NCBI GenBank assembly: GCA_019448385.1
Contig: JAGTXO010000020.1
Coordinates: 558,001 to 622,000 of the forward strand
From: Diacronema lutheri
Lineage: Eukaryota; Haptophyta; Pavlovophyceae; Pavlovales; Pavlovaceae
DNA: 64,000 nucleotides
Direction: 5' to 3'
Shown: positions 33,778-43,664 of the stretch, in pieces
How the letters are laid out: every line of letters begins with the position of its first letter
How positions within the stretch are numbered: position 1 is the first letter of the stretch
Program-made: the position numbers and the translations under genes
The notes under the pieces: model-generated
What the model saw: the letters and a program-made list of their open reading frames with translations, nothing else
Database searches by the model: none
What the model was told of the DNA's origin: nothing

Positions 33778-36700
33778 CGCATCCGCCGCGCCCCCGCACC
33801 CGACGTCCCTTGCTCCGACTGCGCCGGTCGACCCGTGGGATCCGCACGCGCCGTGCGATGCGCACACAGCTCCTGCCGATGCAGCTCGCGCGCTCCTTCG
33901 CCGTGCGCACGGAGTCGGAGGTGCTGCGCTACCTGGCCAACGCGCAGTTCCTCGGTCTCGTCGGCCTTTGGCAGAAGCTGTGCGCCGGCCAGCTGCCCGC
34001 GCGGTGCGACAAGGCGTGGTACTTTGCGACGTTCTGCGGCATCGACGGCGCCGAATTTGCGCAGCGCGAGCTGGCCGAGCTCGATGAGACGGCCGACATC
34101 CAGGTATACTTGAACGGCTTTGTCAAGCCGTACGATGGTGCGCCGCCGCACGTCGTCGCGCGCAGCCGCGCGCCGCCGCGACCGCGTCCGCGCTGACCGC
34201 CAATCGATGGCCCGCGGCGCCGCGCAGTGCTCGCGGCGATGACCGTGCTTTCGACCACGTCGGGCTGGTTCTCGCGCAACGCCGAGGTTGTCGTGAATGG
34301 CACATCGCACCGTCTGCTCCTCGGCACCGAGCACGCGATGGACGTGCGCCCCGTGCACAACCTGCTGCGCGAGACGTACCACTCGGTCGCGCTCCTCGAC
34401 GCCGACACGCGCCGCCGCAGCCGCGTCTCGCTCCGCCAGTTGCTGTTCGGCGCGCGCCGCGTCGCCGCCGCGGCCGACCTGCCGGCCAGCTTCTCGTTGC
34501 TGCCGCCGCCGCCGCCGCGCAAGCAGCACTCACGCGAGCCGACGCACGGCGTGCAGGCGCAGGAGGCAGGGCGGCAGCAGCAGCCCTTCCGCACGATGCA
34601 GCAGCTGCAACAGCCGAGCGCAGAGACGTTGCCGCCGTTGCCGCCCGCAATGTCGTGGCCGAACGGAGTGTGCGCGTCGGACGTGCTCAGCGTGCTGCCC
34701 GCCCGCACGGCGTCCGTCGCGCCCTTCGCGCCGGCCGCGCGCACCGTCTCGGCCCCGAAGCGGCGCGCCTCGTCGAGCGGCAGCGGCGGGCTGACGGCGT
34801 GGCGCCGATCCCGCGCCCGCGGCGCGCTCGGCCGCTTCGTCCCGCGGGCGCGCGTGTCGGCGTGGTGGCCGCCGCTTGCGCCCGTCGACGCGCAGCTGCG
34901 CCCGTTGACGACACACCTCTCTGCGGCGACCGTCATCCGCATGCTCCACGCCGACCGCCTCCGCTCGGCTGACGGCGCCGCGTCGCACGAGCTGACGGCC
35001 GAGCTGCTCGTGTGCGCGGTTGAGGAGGCGCGCGTGCGGCAAGCGGTCGTGATGCGCCGGGTGGCAGTGGCGACAGTGCTCGTGTGCGCGGGCACACTCG
35101 CTGCCTTCTTCAGCACGGTCGCGCCGATGGACGCCGCTGCGTGGCCAGCCGAGCGCGGCTCGCCGCGCACGGCCACACGCGCCGCGCCGATGGACGTCGC
35201 CCTCTTCGCCCGCGTGCGCGACTTGGTTCTCACGTTCGGCGTTGGGATCACGGGCAACCTGCTGCCGCTCTGCCTGCACCCGTCGGAGCAGCAGCGCGCG
35301 CGCATTGTTGCGTGCGTGCTCGTCGGCGGCGCCGTGATCACCGGCGCGATTGCGCCGTCGGTGGTGAAGATCGTGCGGCTCGCGCCGCAGCTCGCGCCAA
35401 GCGCGCCGACGCGCGACGCGCACGAGACGGGCGTGCTTGTCGAGGTGCTCGCGGCGGGGCTGCTGGTTGGCGTGGACGTCTACGTGGTCGCGCGCGGCTT
35501 CGCGCTCCTCTGGCGGCACCGCGCCAACGCGCACCGGCTGCTCGACGCGGTGTGGAGTTCGCTTGCGATCGTGTACGCGGGCACGTCGGCCTGTCTCCTC
35601 GTCGCGTTTGTCGCGAGCGCGACGGCCGGCGAGTTCTCGAGCGACGGCGGTGGCGGAGAGGACAGCAGCAGCGTGGGCAACGCCGTTCTGACCTTCATTG
35701 CCTTTGTGCCCATCCTGGCTAACGCGCTCTTCGCCACATTCGCCGCGTCGCCGCGGTTGCAGCGGCGCGCGCAGGCGCTGATCGTGCGGCCGGGCAGCGG
35801 CATGCGGGGCGTCGTCACATCGCTCGCGCCGCTCGTCGGGTACGGCTCGATCGAGGGCGAGCGCGACGCGACCGAGCTGTACGCGGAAGCATGCGGCGCG
35901 CTGCGCGGCATCGTGCTCGACAGTGCAGGCCTCGAGGCGCTCGGCACCGCGTGGGCGCTCGATGAGGCGCGCACGCCGGGCGCGCGGCTGGCTGCGCCGC
36001 GGCGTCGCGCGAGCGCTGCCAGCGTTTTGATGCGCGCCACGCGCGCCCTCGCCGCCAACACGGCGGGCCGCCCGCTCAAACGGTCGTCGGGCGGGCCCAC
36101 CTCCTCGCGCCCGTCCGAGCAGCTGCCGTGCCCGTCGGCCGCAGGCGATTGGGCGGCGGGCGGCGCGGCGCTGCGCGGCCCCGCGCCGGCCGCACCACCG
36201 GCAGCGCCGCACTGCGCGTCGACGGAGGAGCAGCGCGCGGGGCAGCTCGACGCGCTCGCGCGCGCACACACAGTCGCGGTGGCTACATACGACTGCTATG
36301 TCGTGCACAACGGCGAGGACGACGCTCGCATCAAGCTGGGCGCGCTGCGCCGGTTCGCGCGGCAGTTTGAGCGCGCCAAGGGCCGGCCGCCCGTCGCGTT
36401 TGTCGGCACGCTCTGCGACCTGCCGAGCGCGCCTGAGCCCGACACGAGCGCGGCGGCCGTGAGCTCGAGTGCGGACGCGTACAATGGCGTGGCGCAGCTG
36501 GCCGTGCCGCCCATCGAGGCGGTGCCGAGCGGGAACAGCGCGGTGCGCGACGTGTGGCTCGCGGCGCAGCACGCCTGGCTGGCCGCGCGCTTGTCGCAGC
36601 CTTCCGCCAGGTCGTCGGCGGCGGCGCGCGCGAGCGGCGCAGGCAGCGCACCGACAACGCCCAGCCACACCGCCTCGCTTCGCTCGCTCGAGCATCTGCC

Positions 36701-37109
36701 CGTGCGGCTCGCGCGCTCGTCGCAGCTGCTCGTGCTCGCGTCCGCGCCGCTCTTCGAGCGTCTGTGGCCGACGATGGAGATCTTCATCTGGTGGTTGACG
36801 GGCGGCGGGCAGGACATGGTGCGCGTGCTGCCCGTTGTCGCCAACGAGGATGGGGGCGGCGCGCTGCTCGCCGCCGTCGATGCGTTCCACGTCATGTACT
36901 GCGACGAGCCGCGCCCGGCGGAGCGGCGGCGGATCTTGCGGCACATCGAGATTGCGAGCACGTCCGCATTCAACGAGACAGTGCGCGCGCTCTACCCGGC
37001 GGTAGGCGACAAGCTCGCACGCATCGATTGGACGGCGGGCACCAGCGTGGACGGCGACTCGGACGGTAGCGCCGACGACGAGTGGCTTGGTGGGCAGTGG
37101 CTCGCTTAG
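33077..37109 (+). CDS. Nucleoside hydrolase / 6-TM / TIR-like fusion protein, copy 2
   Basis: Three exons, 33077-33700, 33870-34137 and 34228-37109, about 1257 residues, GT-AG introns of 169 and 90 bases. The hydrolase domain (about 12-335) shows TDVGPDPDDAKALL, VVANGGG, VGVGSAG, VLLISGLRDFADL, VSIQGGL, NNAFDPAAAGVVY and, across the second intron, FVKPYDVLAAMTVL, matching the C-terminal Asp motif of nucleoside hydrolases. A long linker follows, then six hydrophobic helices at about 570-790. From about residue 985 the TIR-like domain reads YDCYVVHNGEDD, GTLCDLP, HLPVRLARSSQLLVLASAPL, FERLWPTMEIFIWW. Here a Glu is present where TIR NADases and the algal 'LWCVMELF' family have one. The first intron holds a 28-base C run. 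Without splicing, hydrolase and TM-TIR parts would look like two genes. Confidence 0.78.
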
Positions 37110-39894
37110 AGCGCGCACGCGCGGCGCGGGCGCTGCAGGCTGCAGCCCAGCGCTGCGCGCGGGTCGACCTACCTCGGCTCTTTCGCGGACCCAGACGTCA
37201 GTCGGCGAAAGGGCAGTGCTCGCGTGGACCTGGCGATGCGGGCGCATCGTCCGGTCCACGCGCGTGACCTTGCCCTCGCACGCGTGTGTGAGTCAGCGAC
37301 TTTAAGACTGTGCAAAAAAAATTGAGTGACCGGTGTGCAGCATTTGCCTTGGATTGACTCGTCGAATAAACGCTCGGCCAAGGAGTTGGGTCAGCACGCC
37401 GGCGCAAGCAAGCCGTTGGGTAACAGTCGAGCCATTTGGCCAACAAGTGGCCTAACTGTGCACGTTTCGAGAGTTGGCCAAATAATCATTCGGTTAATCA
37501 GCGTGCACCTGTGCGGTTGGCCGTGCCACCGCCACTGCCCTCGCCGCCGTCGCAATCGTTGCCGGCGTCAGACACGCGACGGCGGCTGGGCAGTGCAAAA
37601 TTTGGCCTCATCTGAATGAAGGACACGCGTGGGATTAGATTTGTCCGCAAGCTGCAGAGCTCCGAGCACTGGTCAATTTTCCGATGGCACGCGGTCTCTT
37701 TGGCCCCCTCACCCCGCTCCTTTGTAGCACGACTAGATCGCCGAGCTCGATGCAGCTGCTCCATGGTTAACGCCATGGCGCACAATTGCGTGATGGCAAT
37801 TGTGCTGGTCTTAGAGACCTTGCCCCGGGAGGATACTCGAAAACGCCCTTTTTCTTTTTCCATGTCCTCTGCAAGGGCGTACACCAATTGAAGGAATGCC
37901 TCCGAACACAACAATTCACTCACCGCCCTTGCCGTGAGATTGGCGTTGCACTGCGGAAGAAGCTGCGCGCTTCACACAAATTGTGCTGCACAGCGTCATG
38001 CAATGCTGCACGCTCTGTTCTGCACGCTTGAGGAAGCGGCAACTGTCGTGCAGTTGCCTGGAATCGGAGCTTGCGAAAGTTTATCTACGACGGTTACAGC
38101 AGCCGAGGCAGGGATAGCGTCGGCAAAGGCGGCTAGGCGTGATATAGCAAAGAGTGTGGGCGATCTCAACACGTTGGACAATCATTTGATTTGGACCCTC
38201 CTTAATGTTAACCCAAATATTCGCCGCATCCCCATGTTGGCGAGTTGCGATTGCTGACAAGAAACTTGTTCGTTCTGCGCGGCGCGCACGGCTTACCATG
38301 GGAGCTCAAGCAATGGGTAAGCGCGCCGATCGCGCGTGAACAAGCGACGACGATGACTAGAATGGGAGCACGTGGAGGCGCAGGAACGTGCGCCTGTTGC
38401 AAGCTGCAGCTCGCACGCGCGCATTGTACGGTCCAGCGCTCGCATATCTGCGTTTGGCAATTAGGCTCGCGCGCCAATGCCAAAGCTCCTCTTCCCCTCC
38501 CCCCCCCCCCCCCCCCCCCCCCCCCTTACCCTTTTTCTCCGCTCTCCTTCTCTTTACACCTACTGCTGCGACAGCTCTTAACCGATCGCCTTTTCATTCA
38601 TTTTGGCGCAGGGTGTGCAGAGCTGTTGCAATTGCAAAAGCCTGCATCCAGTCAACGAGCATCGGCTCGATGGAGCGAGCTGCGAAAACAAGCATGCATC
38701 CACAGAGCTCGAGACACGCGTCTTTGCACGCGCAACAGGATGTGCCTCGTGGCGCAACTCAAATATGACCATTAGTCCTACGCTACACCACACTGAAGCG
38801 GCTGACGTGCAGCTGGCCGAGTGCAGCCGCCAACTTTGCAATCAGCCGGACAGGGGTTGGCAAATGGCTACGAGCGCTTATAGTCCTTTGGTCGACCGGC
38901 GAACTCCTCCGGTCGTAGACAGAAGCAATTGCTGATGCTTTGACGTCGTCCAGTCGACGACGTGATTGACAACGCACCGCCAAATCCATAGCGGCTGAGG
39001 GAAACACATTGTCGGAGGGCCCGCTGGCGTTCGATGGACGGTCGCCGTAAGGGCGCACACAATACGGGATGCGCTCGTGACACGGCTGGCGGCATTTGAC
39101 GATGCGTCCGCGCAGCAATAAGCCTAGCGCTTTAACCTTCGGGATCACATCTTGCGAAACCGCAGTGCGCCCTTCGTTTAGCAGGTAGTGCGACCGTCGT
39201 GGTCGACGAGCTGAGCGCGCCTGCGCCCCACGTGACGAGCGCATCGCAAGCGTGACGCATGTAATGACGCAAATACATCACGCGAGCCAATGCGTAGAAT
39301 TAACTTGGGTCTTAAGGGACGTGTAGAATTGTTAAATCAGTGGTTTAAAAACATTGTGAGGGTAGCCAGCGCACTGTCGGCTCACTGGGCGAAGCATCTT
39401 TTTATTGCCTGCTCGTGCAAAACGCGCGCGCCCATTAATTAGCAAAAGGAACCAGACAAGCGGTCTTTGCAGCAGACTTGCAGTAAGCCTAAAGGGAAAG
39501 TACTCGCCACCGTCGTCAGTCTACTTGCCATTTACGCAAAAGCGACATGAAAACTCTGCCTATCCTTCCGATCCCCCCCCCCCCCCCCTCCCCCTATGAT
39601 TTCTTGTCTTCGATCGCAATTTGGCTCATAGCAGAACGGCGTGCGCACGATGCTTATTCCCGAGATCGTGCCTCTTGGTAAATGCTGCGTTGCGCCTCAT
39701 CAATTCAATATGTTCTACGCTCTCTGTGCTCACTCAATGTGGCAGTAGCCGCGTTTGGGTTGCAGCAACAAGCTCGACAAAGGTAGCTGAGCTTGGAGAA
39801 GCGTTTTAGGACTCGCACGGGTAGGCCTGAAATCGCTGATTGATGCCCATCAACCCTCGACGACGTTTGCCTTGATCGTCTCGGCTGCGTTTTC

Positions 39895-40215
39895 GCCGGC
39901 CGCGCTCCGCGCGCCCCGCCGCCCCTGCTCATCGACTGCGCCGGCACTACGAACAACGTACTTTTCGCCCCGGTCGGTGGGTTTGGGGGCGGCGAGGCGC
40001 GCGCGCGCGGCTGCGTGGGCGACGGTGGCGTGGCCTGTTCTCCGACAATTAATCTGCTTGCGACGGCTACGCCCTCGCGCTCTGGCGGCCGCGCTCCGCG
40101 CGCCCCGCCGCTTCTGCCCATCGACTGTGCCGGCACCACGAACAACGTACCTTTCGCCCCGGTCGATGGGTTTTGGGGCGGCGAGGCGCGCGCGCGCGGC
40201 TCGGGCGCCCTCGGT
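39895..40215. repeat. 189-bp-period tandem duplication
   Basis: Two units of about 115 similar bases (about 39897-40010 and 40085-40200) share ccgcgctccgcgcgccccgc, acgaacaacgtac and tttcgccccggtcg. One minus-strand frame stays open through both and repeats LAAPKPxDRGExYVVR. It has no ATG, so it is not called as a gene. Confidence 0.75.
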
Positions 40216-41198
40216 GGCGCGCTCGTCGGCCGGCGCTCTGCTTTTTTCAAGACCCTCAAGACCCTCAAGTTCCTCGCTCACGGCCCGCTCGACGGGCGGC
40301 TGCGTCCGCGCCTTGCGCTTTCGTTTGTTCGTGGGATGAGGGGACCATGCGGGCCGCACTGGCACCTTCTAACCCAAACCCCGCGGCTTCGCATCGGGAG
40401 ATGCCCTCAATTGTCTTCAGTCTCGCGCTTCAGGCTACCTCTCCTTTGTCTGCTTTTGCCCCTGCCTTTGCCAGCGGATCGGTGGGCTCTGCGGGGGGCG
40501 GGCCGCAATGCGCATTGCTCCGCACGCGCCGCACGCGCCGCGGTGCCCTTCGGTGGGTGGGCGCCGCGCTCCGCCCCTTTGGTCGGGCACACTCGTTGTC
40601 GTGGCGCCCGGAGGCGCCGGGCCGGGCGGTGGCGGCGGGCCACGCGGTGGCGTGGCGGGCCGCGCCGTGCTGGCTAAGGGCGGCGGTGCACCCGACGGCG
40701 ACGACTGGCTGCTGGGCGGCATCCGGCGTCCGTCGCTTCGCGACCTCGACGTGCGCCTTCTGGCGTGGGGTGGATAGGCGCGGCGGGGGTTGCCACGCCC
40801 CCGCCGCGTCCTTGCCGTCCCGGCCGTCCCCCTGCTGGCGTGCACAGGGTCGACGCCCTGACTTCGGCCCGACGTTGCGCGCTCTCTTTCGCTCGCTCCG
40901 TTTGTCCCCCCTGCTGACCCGCCTGTAAGCGTCGTCAGTATCTATACAGGAAGGAAGTCCGGATTTGAGGCTCATTCGCGCAGACGCGAAAGCGCTGCGG
41001 AACCGCCAAGCACCCCCTTGTGCCCACCAGCCTCTTCCTTGCGCTATTCGCCGTTCCCGAGAGAAACACGCCACGGCGTGCTGAGGATGGACAATGCACG
41101 CTCTTAACACGCATTCAGAGTCCATTCAGCGAAAGGGATGGAAGGGTGGTAAAGGAGACGGAGGGGAGAGGGATGAAGAGGGGCGGGGGGAAGGGGAT

Positions 41199-41205
41199 GG
41201 GGGGG

Positions 41206-41278
<73 letters not shown>
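41199..41278. repeat. About 80-base near-pure G tract
   Basis: Runs of G broken by two C residues, preceded by a purine-rich gggga/ggaga stretch from about 41133. Strong potential for G-quadruplex formation and for length error in sequencing. Confidence 0.85.
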
Positions 41279-41279
<1 letters not shown>

Positions 41280-43664
41280 GGGAGGAGGAGAATGGGAGGA
41301 AACTGAATTGTCATGGCCGTGACGAACCATCCTCGCTCAGCAGGGAAATTTGCGAAGCAATATGCCTAGTCCTCGTCGAATGAGTCGAAGACAGCCGTGA
41401 CGAGCGCCGAGCGGAGTAGTGCTTCAGAAGCGAGAGCGTCAGATGAGATGATGCCAATGGCCGCTTACGAACGTTCACGAATAATACACAGGACTTCCGG
41501 CTCGCTGTCATATTGCCACTTCGGCGCGCACGACGGAACGGTCACGAAAGCGGCGGCGGGGAGCTAAATAGGCGATTAGACGACATTGCGAGAAAAAACA
41601 GCGATCGCGTGAGCCAGGTGCGTCTGGGCATGCAACTGATCGCTTACGCGATGGCCTCAAGGCGCGCGGCATGCGTGAGCCGATGAGATACAGGACCGCT
41701 GAAACGCAGGGAAAAACGAGATGCATAGACAAATAGTGAGCATACGATGAGCAGCGCCGACATGACAATCCCTCCTGGTGACGAGACCGACCAAGGATTA
41801 GACACGGCATGTCTCTCTTTGCAGGCGGAGAGAGAAGGCCGGGGTCCCAGTCTCCGTTGGCGGCCGCGGGCGCAGGGTCTTCTCTGAGCCTATAGCGGCC
41901 CGATGAGGGTCGGATAGTGCCCTCAGCGTTAACATGTACCCCTCCGCCGACAGCGACGCCGATGGCTTCGACCCCGAGCTCCGACGCATTTCCAGAGCCC
42001 TGCGTGCTTGCCGACGGCCGCGATTCAGACGACAACGGCTCCGATTGCTCCGATGACGAGTCGTCGGCATCGAGTGCCGTTGCGGATGAGCTTTCGGGAA
42101 GACAACGGTCGAGGTCGAGGCCGCGGCCGTGGCGAAAGTTCCAACCGCGGCCGCTTGGCTTCGCCTATGGCCGCCACCGGCCGCGGCCGCGGCCGCTTGG
42201 CTACACCCGCGATTAAGCGTGGGCGCAGACGCGGCCGCCAGGAAACCGCGTCCGCCAAGCCACCGGAGTAAATCGACGTCGAAACCACGGAGGTGCTCAG
42301 GCCGGCCTTCACAAGCGCGGACTCCGATTGACGTCTGTCCGACGCGATGCCGCTCGAGCACAACGCGCACTTGGTCGACTTCTTGCTGCTCTTCTTCTCG
42401 CTTATTTTCTGGCGGCTCGTGACAGATAACACGAAGAAGTACGTCAACTGGTTTCGCAGTACGTCAACTGGTGCCGCGCGTCGGGAAAGCGCGCGCATCG
42501 CAACGCAAAAACGAAGGATACAATGCTTTTGCGCATCCTCCTCTTTGTCGCCACTCCTCCACATCGGCATTCACCCAACGCCGAGCTCGTTTTCGATCTG
42601 AGACATAGCCACGCTGAACGCGCGCACCAAATGTGATGATGGACAGGCGCGCTCGCAGAAAAGGCGAAGCAACACGGCCGCTTCGCTCTTTTACATTTTG
42701 CATAAGAGGTGAGGATGGCATGCTACCAAACGTTGTGCAATCGCAAAAGAGCCGGAACCAAACACGCCGCCAAAAGAGCGCTCGCCGGCCTCCTGCGCCA
42801 TGAGCGCCAGGTCGAGCGAGCGCATGGAGAAGACGCCGCGCGCGGGCGCGCGGCTGAAGGCGCGCGAGCGGAGTGGCGGATTGCAGCCGCGCGACGATGA
42901 GCTGAGCGTGGCCTCGCGCGGCCATCGTGCCGACGCGCGAGATGAGCACCCGCCGCGCGGTCGCCGCGGCGGCCGACGCGCTCTGGCTCAAGAGCGAGTG
43001 CAGTCTGCGCCCCGCAGCTGCAGAGATGTCAGCGATGAGGCAACGTGCCCCCATGTATCTCAAGTTGCTGGTATGTATCTCAATTGACGCAGATGTACGC
43101 ATCCGCCGATAACAATGCAATCTTGGTCTGAAAGACAGGTCACGAAACACAAAAACGTCGAATTCGCGATGTCGAAAAGCTGTGCAGCCTCATGAACCCT
43201 TCTTCTCGCTACTCGCGCTTCGCAGGATAATCTCAGCTGCAACACAAAGAGCTGATGCGGCTGTGCCGACGCCAGTGCAGCGGACGCATGCCCTTGCATC
43301 GAGCACATGCATGCCTGTTGGTCATCCATGTCGTTTCAAGGCTTTAATGCAGTCGAGCAGTTGCACGTATGACGCGCACTTATCCCGTGCCTCTCCTGTA
43401 AAAGGCGAAGGGCCATCGAAGAAGCGGGGGCGCGCTGAGTAATTTGCGTCCCTTACGACTGCTGTTGCGGGTGAGGGTCAAAGGCTGCGCGCGCTGCCGC
43501 TGGCACTGTGCGCGCACTAGGCATTCAAATCGACTCGCGATTCCTCTTCAACTTTTCATTGTCTGCAACGCCGAACTTTTTGTGTTGCTGCTCGAAAAGC
43601 GGAGGCGCACAAGGAAAGGCAAAGGAAATGCAAAGGGAGAAACTAAAGAGGGTGGAATGAAGGA

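Larger units (their letters stand above)
37110..43664. other. Gene-poor, less GC-rich region with homopolymer tracts
   Basis: About 6.5 kb with no recognisable gene. Base composition is clearly less GC-rich than the flanks and ORFs are short. It contains C runs at 38499-38525 and about 39571-39587, a nearly pure G tract of about 80 bases at 41199-41278, a 189-base tandem duplication near 39.9-40.2 kb, and a Gly/Arg-type ggccgcggccgc-rich patch near 42.1-42.25 kb. A minus-strand frame at 38783-39244 has balanced composition but matches nothing I recognise. No LTRs, terminal repeats, tRNA or rRNA were found by eye. Confidence 0.55.

Noticed and set aside
38783-39244. Transposase or integrase fragment
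   Set aside because: Balanced amino-acid composition, but no catalytic motif or terminal repeats could be recognised.
43515-43560. tRNA T-arm-like sequence
   Set aside because: Only a ttcaaatc-like word; no matching arms or acceptor stem.
37110-43664. LTR element or other virus-like insertion in the gene-poor island
   Set aside because: No paired long terminal repeats, reverse transcriptase, capsid or integrase motifs seen.
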